Assembly (NCBI GenBank): GCA_036498625.1
Contig: DASYFD010000369.1
Coordinates: forward strand, 1-9,868
DNA length: 9,868 nucleotides
Direction of reading: 5' to 3'
DNA from: VAZQ01 sp036498625
GTDB taxonomy: Bacteria; Pseudomonadota; Alphaproteobacteria; Rhizobiales; Xanthobacteraceae
The notes beneath the pieces are model-generated. The model did no database searches. It was given only the letters and a program-made list of their open reading frames with translations, and was not told where the DNA came from. The first letter of the stretch is position 1. Every line of letters starts with the position of its first letter. This document shows positions 1 through 6,443 of the stretch, piece by piece. The position numbers and the translations under genes were made by a program.

Positions 1-183
1 GGCAGCCGGAGGCGAAACCGGCGCACCTCGTTCTCAACGGGGGACGCGGCCTAAAGCAACGACGGAGCGGGCTTTTTTGGTCTCGTCGACCCTCCAAAGG
101 TCGACACCGAAGAGGCTTGTTCACTCTTGCCAGGCGTGCGGACCGGGATCTCCCGCTCCAATCCAAGGCATCATTTGGGTGAG

Positions 184-243
184 ATGGCCGGCCCGCTGAT
201 CGTGTCTCCATCGCACGATAGCGCAGGACTTCTCACCTTCTGA
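184..243 (+). CDS. Possible 19-residue leader peptide upstream of ornithine decarboxylase
   Basis: A short open frame starts at ATG 184 and ends at TGA 241-243. It encodes MAGPLIVSPSHDSAGLLTF. GGTGA at 178-182 is complementary to the UCACC at the 3' end of 16S rRNA; it lies only one base before the ATG, which is tight but possible when this downstream part of the Shine-Dalgarno sequence is used. The codons for residues 16-18 (CTT CTC ACC) are the element that can sequester the decarboxylase ribosome binding site. A ribosome at the end of this frame would therefore block that pairing. By analogy, enterobacterial speF is controlled by a leader peptide that stalls ribosomes when ornithine is present; no sequence similarity to that peptide is claimed. 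The frame could be fortuitous. Codon-level conservation in relatives would decide. Confidence 0.4.
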   Translation: MAGPLIVSPSHDSAGLLTF

Positions 244-302
244 CGCCGGGCGGCTCTTGGCCGCTCGATCTTCAATCCGGCCGCAAGGCCCGTTGAGCAT
301 TT

Positions 303-311
303 GGTGAGGAG
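303..311 (+). promoter_or_regulatory. Sequesterable ribosome binding site of ornithine decarboxylase
   Basis: GGTGAGGAG lies 8 bases before the ATG at 320 and contains the Shine-Dalgarno core GAGGAG (306-311). It can form nine pairs, one of them G-U, with CTTCTCACC at 229-237. The same CATTTGG-TGAG context occurs at 172-183, so 172-189 and 298-313 are imperfect direct repeats (CATTTGGGTGAGATGGCC versus CATTTGGTGAGGAGCC) that compete for one partner. Confidence 0.6.
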
Positions 312-319
312 CCATCCCG

Positions 320-1450
320 ATGACCGAGCGCATTCGCGACTTCCTGCGTGCCCGCCGCGACGACAGCCCTTGCCTGGTGGTCGATCTCGACGTGGTGCGC
401 GACAACTACCGCACCTTTGCCCACGCGCTGCCGGACAGCCGGGTGTTCTATGCCGTGAAGGCCAACCCGGCGCCCGAGCTGCTGCGGCTGCTGGCCGGGC
501 TCGGCTCGTGCTTCGACACTGCCTCCGTGGCGGAGGTCGAGATGGTGCTGGCTGCCGGCGCCACGCCCGAGCGCATCTCCTTCGGCAACACCATCAAGAA
601 GGAGCGCGACATCGCGCGCGCCTACGAGCTCGGCGTGCGGCTGTTCGCGGTCGACTGCAAGCCCGAGGTCGAGAAGATCGCGCGGGCGGCACCGGGCGCG
701 TGGGTATTCTGCCGCATCCTGTTCAGCTGCGCGGGCGCCGAGTGGCCGCTGTCGCGCAAGTTCGGCTGCGACCCGGAGATGGCGGTCGACGTGCTCGAGC
801 ATGCGCATCGGCAGGGGCTGGAAGCCTATGGGGTGTCGTTCCATGTGGGCTCCCAGCAGCGCCGCACGCAGGCCTGGGACGAGGCGCTCAAGTCGGCCTC
901 CGGCGTGTTCCGCGCCTGCGCGGAGCGCGGGATCAATCTGTCCATGGTCAATCTCGGCGGCGGCTTCCCGACCAAGTATCTCAAGGAAGTGCCCTCGGTG
1001 CAGGCCTATGGCCGGTCGATCTTCCGGGCGCTGCGCAAGCATTTCGGCAACGCCATCCCGGAGACCATCATCGAGCCGGGCCGCGGCATGGTCGGCAATG
1101 CCGGCATGATCGAGGCCGAGGTGGTGCTGGTCTCGAAGAAGAGCGAGAACGACAGCGTGCGCTGGGTCTACCTCGACATCGGCAAGTTCGGCGGCCTGGC
1201 CGAGACCATGGACGAGGCCATCCGCTACCCGATCCGCACGCCCCATGACGGCGACCCGGTGGGACCCTGTGTCATCGCCGGACCGACCTGCGACTCGGCC
1301 GACGTGCTCTATGAGCGCAAGCACTACGACCTGCCGGTGAGCCTGGAGATCGGCGACAAGGTGCTGATCGAGGGCACCGGTGCCTACACGTCGACCTATG
1401 CGTCGGTCGCGTTCAACGGGTTTGCGCCCCTGCAGACGTATCACATCTGA
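320..1450 (+). CDS. Ornithine decarboxylase (fold III, PLP-dependent)
   Basis: Decarboxylates ornithine to putrescine in the cytoplasm, the entry step for homospermidine made by the third gene of this cluster. The 376-residue protein is an alanine-racemase-fold decarboxylase. The PLP lysine is K47 in YAVKANP. H175 in FHVGS should stack on the cofactor. GGGFP (213-217) and EPGRG (252-256) bind phosphate. C324-D325 in PTCDSAD supply the catalytic residues from the partner subunit, and Y356 in GAYTSTYA is the late PLP-contacting tyrosine. The DIGKFGGLAE segment (286-295) fits bacterial ornithine decarboxylases; some relatives also accept lysine, so dual specificity cannot be excluded. The ATG at 320 is supported by GAGGAG 8 bases upstream. 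The long structured leader suggests control of translation. It is the Rhizobiales speF-type gene, but naming varies, so no symbol is given. Confidence 0.93.
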   Translation: MTERIRDFLRARRDDSPCLVVDLDVVRDNYRTFAHALPDSRVFYAVKANPAPELLRLLAGLGSCFDTASVAEVEMVLAAGATPERISFGNTIKKERDIARAYELGVRLFAVDCKPEVEKIARAAPGAWVFCRILFSCAGAEWPLSRKFGCDPEMAVDVLEHAHRQGLEAYGVSFHVGSQQRRTQAWDEALKSASGVFRACAERGINLSMVNLGGGFPTKYLKEVPSVQAYGRSIFRALRKHFGNAIPETIIEPGRGMVGNAGMIEAEVVLVSKKSENDSVRWVYLDIGKFGGLAETMDEAIRYPIRTPHDGDPVGPCVIAGPTCDSADVLYERKHYDLPVSLEIGDKVLIEGTGAYTSTYASVAFNGFAPLQTYHI

Positions 1451-1472
1451 GCTTGCCCTCAGTCGACGCAAA

Positions 1473-1493
1473 GGAGCCGGCGGTGCCGGCTCC
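1473..1493 (+). terminator. Perfect 9-bp GC-rich hairpin between decarboxylase and acetyltransferase genes
   Basis: GGAGCCGGC (1473-1481) and GCCGGCTCC (1485-1493) are exact reverse complements around a GGT loop, 22 bases after the decarboxylase stop. No T-run follows directly; the nearest is TTTTT at 1520-1524, so it is not a classical intrinsic terminator. It may lower read-through, stop 3' exonucleases, or set unequal expression of the decarboxylase and the genes behind it. Confidence 0.45.
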
Positions 1494-1545
1494 CGAGCCA
1501 TCGAAACATCCTCCACGCATTTTTGGATGCGCAGAAGGCACGGCC

Positions 1546-2094
1546 ATGATCACAATTCGTCACGAGACCCCCTACGATGTGGCGCGGCGCGAGGCGCTGC
1601 TCGATGCGGCCTTCGGCGATTGCCGCTTCACCAAGACGGCCGAGCGGCTGCGTGCGGACCGGCTGCCGGCGGAAGGCCTGTCGTTCGTCGCCAGCGCCGA
1701 CGGCCGCCTGGTCGGTACGGTGCGGCTGTGGAGCATCGCGGCCGGCGCAGGGCGGCCGGCGCTCCTGCTCGGGCCGCTGGCGGTAGCGTCCGATTTCCGT
1801 CAATGCGGCATCGGAGCCGAGCTGATGCGGCATGCGCTCGAGCAGGCGGAGGCGCGCGGTCATCAATCCGTATTGCTGGTGGGGGATGCTCCCTATTACG
1901 GCCGCTTCGGGTTCACGGCTGCGACGACCGGCGCGCTCTCCCTCCCCGGCCCCTACGCCCGCGAGCGGCTGCTGGCGCGCGAGCTGGTGCCGGGCGCGCT
2001 CCAAGGCGCGCGCGGGCTGGTGCGGGCAACCGGCCGCAGCGTGCCGAAATCCGTGGTCGCCGAGCGCATCCCGCGCGCGGCGCGCGCCGCTTGA
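1546..2094 (+). CDS. GNAT-family N-acetyltransferase (YhbS-like)
   Basis: An acetyl-CoA-dependent transferase of 182 residues; the acceptor is unknown. The acetyl-CoA loop is R85-Q86-C87-G88-I89-G90, following the strand LLLGPLAV (73-80). Strand beta-5 and the YhbS-type tail motif LVGDAPYYGRFGF lie at 111-123. The frame is open further upstream to a TTG at 1453, but ATG 1546 is preferred: AGAAGG lies 8 bases before it, the protein then starts with the usual first strand (MITIRHETPYD), and the extension would run through the GC hairpin at 1473-1493 with a proline-rich, unstructured sequence. It sits between the decarboxylase (95-base gap) and homospermidine synthase (30-base gap). That makes a polyamine or a polyamine-enzyme acceptor attractive, but YhbS-like proteins are too diverse to assign a substrate. 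Confidence 0.85.
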   Translation: MITIRHETPYDVARREALLDAAFGDCRFTKTAERLRADRLPAEGLSFVASADGRLVGTVRLWSIAAGAGRPALLLGPLAVASDFRQCGIGAELMRHALEQAEARGHQSVLLVGDAPYYGRFGFTAATTGALSLPGPYARERLLARELVPGALQGARGLVRATGRSVPKSVVAERIPRAARAA

Positions 2095-2124
2095 GCTTTT
2101 TGACCCCTTACCCGAGAATACGAC

Positions 2125-3576
2125 ATGAACACGACCGCTCATCCGACCGAAGCCTGGCCCGTACACGCGCGCTTCGACGGCCCAATCGTGATGATCGGCT
2201 TCGGCTCGATCGGGAAGGGCACGCTGCCCTTGATCGAGCGGCACATCGCCTTCGATGCCTCCAAGTTCGTGGTGATCGCGCCCGATGACGACGATCGAGC
2301 GCTCCTGGACGAGCGCAAGATCCGCTTCATCCACGTGGCGCTGACCAAGGCGAACTATCGCGACGTGCTCATCCCGCTGCTCAAGGGCGGGCCGGGGCGC
2401 GGCATGATGGTGAACCTGTCGGTCGACACCTCCTCGGTCGAGCTGATGGAGTTCGCCAAGGACATCGACGCGTTCTACATCGACACCGTGGTCGAGCCGT
2501 GGCCCGGCCTCTATACCGACCGCTCGCTGTCGCCCTCGGCGCGCTCGAATTATGCGCTGCGCGAAAGCGTGCTCGAGCTGCGGCGCCGGCGCCCGGGCGG
2601 CATCACGGCGGTGAGCTGCTGCGGCGCCAATCCCGGCATGGTGTCCTGGATGGTCAAGCACGCGCTGCTCGACGTGGTGCGCGATCTCGGCATTGCGGCC
2701 GACGAACCCAAGACCCGCGACGGCTGGGCGGCGCTCATGCGGCGCGCCGGCGTCAAGGGCATCCACATCGCCGAGCGCGACACCCAGCGCTCGCGCGATC
2801 CCAAGCCAAACGGCAAATTCGTCAACACCTGGTCGGTCGAGGGCTTCATATCGGAGGGCATGCAGCCGTCCGAGCTGGGCTGGGGCACCCACGAGAAGAC
2901 GATGCCGCCGCGCGGTCACCGGCATGACTTCGGCTGCGATGCGGCGATCTACCTGACCCAGCCGGGCGCCGGCACCCGGGTGCGGTCGTGGACCCCGACC
3001 GCGCAGGCGCAGCACGGCTGGATGATCACCCACAACGAGTCGATCTCGATTGCGGACTACTTCACGCTGCGCGAGGGCGGCAAGGTGGCGTACCGGCCGA
3101 CCTGCCATTACGCCTATCATCCCTGCAACGACGCGGTCCTTTCCCTGCACGAGATGGCGGGCGCGCAATGGAAGCCGCAGGAGAGCGCGCACATCCTGAC
3201 CGAGACCGACATCGTGGACGGCATCGATGAGCTCGGCGTGCTGCTCTATGGGCACGCCAAGAACGCCTATTGGTACGGCTCGCAGCTCTCGATCGAGGAG
3301 ACCCGCAAGATCGCCCCCTACCAGAACGCCACCGGGCTGCAGGTGACGTCCGCGGTGCTGGCCGGCATCGTGTGGATGCTGGAGCATCCCGACAGCGGCA
3401 TCGTCGAGGCCGACGAGATGGACTTCCGCCGCTGCTTTGCGGTCCAGCGGCCCTATCTCGGGCCGGTGATCGGCCAGTACACGGATTGGACCCCGCTCGT
3501 GGGCCGCGGCGTGCTGTTCCCCGAGACCCTCGACCAGACCGATCCCTGGCAGTTCAGCAATGTGCTGGTGACGTGA
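2125..3576 (+). CDS. hss: Homospermidine synthase (NAD-dependent)
   Basis: Condenses two putrescines, or putrescine and spermidine, to sym-homospermidine by NAD-dependent oxidation and re-reduction. Homospermidine is a major polyamine of many Rhizobiales. The 483-residue protein starts with a Rossmann NAD-binding turn, MIGFGSIGKG (G25-x-G27-x-x-G30). The Blastochloris viridis enzyme is about 477 residues. Its active-site residues, as I recall them (N162, E210, W229, E237, H296, E298), map with a constant offset of 7 onto N169, E217, W236, E244, H303 and E305. W236 would hold the substrate amine by a cation-pi contact. The start ATG has only a weak GAGAA-type binding site. The putrescine-forming decarboxylase two genes upstream makes this a complete two-step route from ornithine. 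The gene is followed by the convergent palindromic region. Confidence 0.96.
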   Translation: MNTTAHPTEAWPVHARFDGPIVMIGFGSIGKGTLPLIERHIAFDASKFVVIAPDDDDRALLDERKIRFIHVALTKANYRDVLIPLLKGGPGRGMMVNLSVDTSSVELMEFAKDIDAFYIDTVVEPWPGLYTDRSLSPSARSNYALRESVLELRRRRPGGITAVSCCGANPGMVSWMVKHALLDVVRDLGIAADEPKTRDGWAALMRRAGVKGIHIAERDTQRSRDPKPNGKFVNTWSVEGFISEGMQPSELGWGTHEKTMPPRGHRHDFGCDAAIYLTQPGAGTRVRSWTPTAQAQHGWMITHNESISIADYFTLREGGKVAYRPTCHYAYHPCNDAVLSLHEMAGAQWKPQESAHILTETDIVDGIDELGVLLYGHAKNAYWYGSQLSIEETRKIAPYQNATGLQVTSAVLAGIVWMLEHPDSGIVEADEMDFRRCFAVQRPYLGPVIGQYTDWTPLVGRGVLFPETLDQTDPWQFSNVLVT

Positions 3577-3590
3577 CGGCGGCGCCCGCG

Positions 3591-3666
3591 CCGTAGCGCA
3601 GTACCCCGCATGGAGCCATAAGGGCGGTTACGCCCGTTGCGCGCAAGCGCTCCATCCAGGCTACGG
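3591..3666. repeat. Nested palindromic intergenic repeat, probable bidirectional transcription end
   Basis: Three levels of inverted repeat lie between two convergent genes. Outer arms: CCGTAGC (3591-3597) and GCTACGG (3660-3666). Middle arms: ATGGAGC (3610-3616) and GCTCCAT (3649-3655). Inside are GGGCG-GTTA-CGCCC (3622-3635) and the self-complementary TTGCGCGCAA (3637-3646). On the + strand the outer arm is followed at once by ATTTTT (3667-3672), which would suit termination of the hss transcript. A separate small hairpin, 3580-3584/3589-3593, precedes it. GCTCCATCCAGGCTACGG (3649-3666) resembles the ends of palindromic repeats I recall as abundant between genes in Bradyrhizobium-like genomes, so this may be a decayed copy. 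The outer right arm contains the stop codon of the opposite-strand oxidase gene. The inverted repeats are certain; membership of a repeat family is inferred. Confidence 0.55.
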
Positions 3667-4911
3667 ATTTTTCGGAAATGAAAACGCACCCGGATGCCGG
3701 ACCGCGACCGATCGCGCCTGCGCGAGCGAATGCGCCCCGATCTGGCCGAGCGCCGCCCGCGCCTCGGCGATCAGCAGATTGATCACGTGCTCCGGCCCGG
3801 CCTCGCCCAGCGCGCCGAGGCCCCAGAGAAACGCCTTGCCGGCGAACGTCGTCTTCGCGCCGAGCGCGACCGCGCGGATCACGTCGGTGCCGCTGCGGAT
3901 GCCGCTGTCCATGATGAGGGTGGCGCGGCTGCCGGTTTCCGCCGCGATGGCCGGCAGCACATCGATCGCCGGCGGCAGAGCTTCGATCTGCCGGCCGCCG
4001 TGGTTCGATATCCAGATGCCCTCGATGCCCATGGCGACCGCCTTGGCGGCATCGAGCGGATGCAGGATGCCTTTGAGCACCAGGGGCCGCCGCCAGCGGT
4101 CGCGGAAACGGGCGATCTCGTCCCAGGTGAAGGCGCCGCCCATCTCCTGGCGGGCAAAACGGATGACCGCCTCGCCGCTGGCATTGGGTCCCGCATAGGA
4201 TTTGATATTCGAGAATTTGGGCCGGCCATGCCTCATCAGCGCCATAAGCCAGGCGGGGGAGCTGAGCATGTCCAGGAGCATCCGCAGGTCGGGCCGGAAC
4301 GGTCCGCGGCCGAGACCGACCGCGGCCTCGCGCGGCCTTGTGGTGCGCACCGGCACATCGACGGTCAGCACCAGCACATGGGCGCCGGCGACGTCGGCGC
4401 GGCGCACCAGATCGAGCCCGAGCGCATGGTCGTTGCGGGACATCCGGTAGAGCTGGAACCAGAATACGTCGGGTGCGAGCTCACCGGCCTGCTCGATCGT
4501 CATCCCGCCGACGGTACCGAGCGTATAGGGCACGCGCGCCCGCTGGGCCGCCCGCGCCATGGCGGCGTCGGCGCCCGGCCAGACCAGCGCCGGCCCGCCC
4601 ATGGGCGCGATTCCGATGGGGGCGGCGTATTGGCGGCCGAACAGCTCCACGTCGACCGGCGGCAGTGCCGGCATGACGCCATATCGCGGCACCAACTCCA
4701 CGGCGTCCAGCGCGGCCCAATTGTGGGCGATGCCGACATCGGCGCCCGCTCCGCCATCCATGTACTCAAAGACGAAATGGGGAACATGGCGGCGCGCATA
4801 ATTGCGCAAATGCCCGATGGTCGGAAACCGCCGGTGCAGCGCCGTCGCCCTGCGCTGGTCGAGATCCGTGCCTGCGAGGCTGCGGGCCGCCACGGCCGTT
4901 CGGTCGTCCAT
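3661..4911 (-). CDS. FMN-dependent alpha-hydroxy-acid oxidase/dehydrogenase (lactate/mandelate dehydrogenase family)
   Basis: A 416-residue TIM-barrel flavoprotein that oxidises a 2-hydroxy acid to the 2-oxo acid; the exact substrate is not readable. Family residues are present: Y50 in FEYMDGGAG (equivalent of glycolate oxidase Tyr24), the FMN strand PIGIAPMG (98-105), Q153-L-Y155, TVDVP (183-187), K280 in VLKGI, the catalytic base H304 and R307 in SNHGGRQ, and the phosphate-binding DSGIRSGTD segment. The segment from about 200 to 262 is the variable loop-4 region that separates soluble from membrane-associated members. I see no transmembrane helix. The frame is open upstream to 5004, but that would overlap thiL. 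ATG at 4911-4909 has AGGGGA six bases before it and lies 25 bases after the thiL stop. It ends the riboflavin/thiamine operon. Its TAG stop lies inside the outer arm of the adjoining palindrome. Confidence 0.88.
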   Translation of the reverse strand: MDDRTAVAARSLAGTDLDQRRATALHRRFPTIGHLRNYARRHVPHFVFEYMDGGAGADVGIAHNWAALDAVELVPRYGVMPALPPVDVELFGRQYAAPIGIAPMGGPALVWPGADAAMARAAQRARVPYTLGTVGGMTIEQAGELAPDVFWFQLYRMSRNDHALGLDLVRRADVAGAHVLVLTVDVPVRTTRPREAAVGLGRGPFRPDLRMLLDMLSSPAWLMALMRHGRPKFSNIKSYAGPNASGEAVIRFARQEMGGAFTWDEIARFRDRWRRPLVLKGILHPLDAAKAVAMGIEGIWISNHGGRQIEALPPAIDVLPAIAAETGSRATLIMDSGIRSGTDVIRAVALGAKTTFAGKAFLWGLGALGEAGPEHVINLLIAEARAALGQIGAHSLAQARSVAVRHPGAFSFPKNP

Positions 4912-4936
4912 CAAGCGTCCCCTGTGCGCATCGCCG

Positions 4937-5947
4937 TCAAAAATGACTGAATGAGGCCTTCTTGAACAGCAGCGGCTTGCCGCCTTGATCGAGAAAACGA
5001 ACACCCGGGCAGTCGACCCGGATGATGCCGATTTCCGTGAGCGCGACGCCGGCCGCTTTGGCTTCCGCCATCAACGCATCTTTGGCACCCGCCGGCACGG
5101 TGGCCACCACCTCGTAGTCGTCACCGCCGGTGAGGGCGGTTTCGATGAGCGCGGGATCGCGGGCGAGTGCCTGGCGGGCGGCCTCCGACAGCGGCACGCG
5201 CGCAACCTCGATCTCGGCCGCCACCCCGGATGCCGCGCACAGCTTGCGCAGGTCCCCGGCAAGGCCATCGGAGACGTCCATGGCGGCGGACGCATGCTGC
5301 CGCAGCGCCTCGGCGAGCGCATTGCGCGGTTGCGGCAGCAAATAGCGCCCGAGCAAATGCTCGCGCTGCCGCTGGTCGAGCCGCCAGCACTCGGCGGTAC
5401 CGGAATTGCGTCGTACCTCGAGCCCGAGCGCGCCGTCCCCGATCGTGCCGGTGACTACCACGAGATCGCCCGGCCGTGCCCCGCTGCGCGCCACCATCGT
5501 GCCCTGCGGGAGTGTCCCGAAGACGGTGATGGACAGGGTCAGCGGACCGGTGGTGCGGACGGTGTCGCCGCCCAGGAGCGCGCATCCGTAATCCTTTGCG
5601 TCGGCCCCCAGGCCGCGTGCGAAGGCCTCGAGCCATGGCGCGCCGAGCGTCTCCGGCAGCGCGAGCGAGAGCAGAAAGCCCGCCGGCTTTGCTCCCTTGG
5701 CGGCAAGATCGGAGAGGTTCACGCGCAGCGCCTTCCTGGCGATCGTGTCCGCGGGGTCATCGGGGAAAAAATGCACGCCGCCGACCAGCGCATCGGTGGT
5801 GAGCACCAGATCGGCGCCCGCCGGCGGCGTGAATGTCGCCGCATCGTCGACCAGCGCGCGGGCGCCCGGATGGGTGGCGAGCGGACGGAAATAGCGCGCG
5901 ATCAGAAGATCTTCGCCCGATTGCGGTTCCGGCTCCGGCTGGACCAT
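4937..5947 (-). CDS. thiL: Thiamine-monophosphate kinase
   Basis: Phosphorylates thiamine monophosphate to thiamine diphosphate with ATP, the last step of the de novo route, in the cytoplasm. The 336 residues match the usual family length. Visible family motifs, in order: DDAA (34-37, metal binding); TTDALVGGVHF (50-60); the segment NLSDLAAKGAKP typical of the PurM/ThiL fold; GGDT; AMDVSDGLAGDL; and GGDDYEV near the C-terminus, where many homologues have GGEDYEL. The protein ends in FSHF, as usual for ThiL. The ATG at 5947 is 4 bases from the nusB stop, so the two are very likely translationally coupled. The nusB-thiL pairing is widespread in proteobacteria. Confidence 0.96.
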   Translation of the reverse strand: MVQPEPEPQSGEDLLIARYFRPLATHPGARALVDDAATFTPPAGADLVLTTDALVGGVHFFPDDPADTIARKALRVNLSDLAAKGAKPAGFLLSLALPETLGAPWLEAFARGLGADAKDYGCALLGGDTVRTTGPLTLSITVFGTLPQGTMVARSGARPGDLVVVTGTIGDGALGLEVRRNSGTAECWRLDQRQREHLLGRYLLPQPRNALAEALRQHASAAMDVSDGLAGDLRKLCAASGVAAEIEVARVPLSEAARQALARDPALIETALTGGDDYEVVATVPAGAKDALMAEAKAAGVALTEIGIIRVDCPGVRFLDQGGKPLLFKKASFSHF

Positions 5948-5951
5948 CGGG

Positions 5952-6443
5952 TCACCCCGCCGTTACGAATTCCCCCGCGCGCAATTTGCGGGCGAGCTGA
6001 TCGAGGACGGCATTGATCATGCCGGTTTCATCGCGGTCCACGAACGCATTGGCGACGTCGACATATTCGGCCACCACCACGCGCGCCGGCACGTCGCTGC
6101 GATGGCCGAGCTCGAAGGCGCCGGCGCGCAGCACCGCCCGCAGGATCGCCTCGATGCGCTTGAGCGGCCACGTCTGCGCCAGCACGGCGTCGATCAAGGG
6201 ATCAAGGCCGCGCTGCTCGCGCACCACCCCGTTCACGACCTCGCGGAAGAACGCAGCCTCGGCCGGAAGATACTGGTTGCCTTCGACCTCCTGGCCGATC
6301 CAGTGGCTCTCGAACTGGGCGAGAATCTCGTTGCTGCCGGTGCCCGCGATATCCATCTGGTAGAGCGCCTGCACGGCGGCGAGCCGCGCCGCGCCGCGAC
6401 GGTTGGCCTTGCGGGCATCCTTGGGTGCAGGCGAACGGGCCAT
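5952..6443 (-). CDS. nusB: Transcription antitermination factor NusB
   Basis: An RNA-binding helical protein that pairs with S10 (NusE) on boxA RNA to promote antitermination, notably of rRNA operons. From ATG 6443-6441 it has 163 residues: a basic N-terminal tail (ARSPAPKDARKANRRGAAR), the first helix AAVQALYQMDI, and the conserved C-terminal half with RIEAILRAVLRAGAFEL, VVVAEYVDVANAF and the signature MINAVLDQLARKLR. The frame stays open upstream, but this start is chosen because it shares one base with the ribH stop (TGATG) and gives the normal length. The upstream extension would run through ribH in another frame. ribH-nusB-thiL is a classical order. Confidence 0.96.
   Translation of the reverse strand: MARSPAPKDARKANRRGAARLAAVQALYQMDIAGTGSNEILAQFESHWIGQEVEGNQYLPAEAAFFREVVNGVVREQRGLDPLIDAVLAQTWPLKRIEAILRAVLRAGAFELGHRSDVPARVVVAEYVDVANAFVDRDETGMINAVLDQLARKLRAGEFVTAG

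Larger units (their letters stand above)
44..319 (+). promoter_or_regulatory. Structured 5' leader of the ornithine decarboxylase gene (speF-family-like riboregulator)
   Basis: This stretch before the decarboxylase carries no large gene but is dense in inverted repeats. Seen directly: an extended imperfect stem 44-57/71-86; a competing 7-bp hairpin 85-91/99-105; a hairpin 140-147/152-159 with one mismatch; a hairpin 195-204/214-222 with one bulged base; a 5-bp hairpin 250-254/260-264; and a GGCC stem closed by a GCAA tetraloop at 279-290. The element CTTCTCACC (229-237) can pair with GGTGAGA (178-184) or with the gene's own ribosome binding site GGTGAGGAG (303-311), but not both. Known: a conserved RNA called speF lies upstream of ornithine decarboxylase genes in alphaproteobacteria. 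Assignment to it here rests on position and architecture, not on an alignment. The transcription start is not identifiable, and I see no convincing promoter in 1-60. Confidence 0.6.

Noticed and set aside
272..1516. A 414-codon open frame on the - strand opposite the decarboxylase
   Set aside because: It mirrors the codon structure of the ornithine decarboxylase gene and shows no family motif, so it is a shadow frame.
1459..3387. A 642-codon open frame on the - strand opposite the GNAT and hss genes
   Set aside because: It is antisense to two well-supported genes. Its composition (rich in Arg, Ala, Gly and His, with no recognisable domain) is that of a stop-free shadow frame in high-GC coding DNA.
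3694..4950. A 418-codon + strand frame opposite the oxidase gene
   Set aside because: It is antisense to a gene with clear FMN-enzyme motifs and has shadow-type composition with no domain. The + strand frames opposite thiL, ribE, the hydrolase and ribD are the same case.
4912..5004. A longer N-terminus for the FMN-dependent oxidase
   Set aside because: The extension overlaps thiL, looks unlike the family and has no supporting binding site. The ATG at 4911 has AGGGGA at a proper distance.
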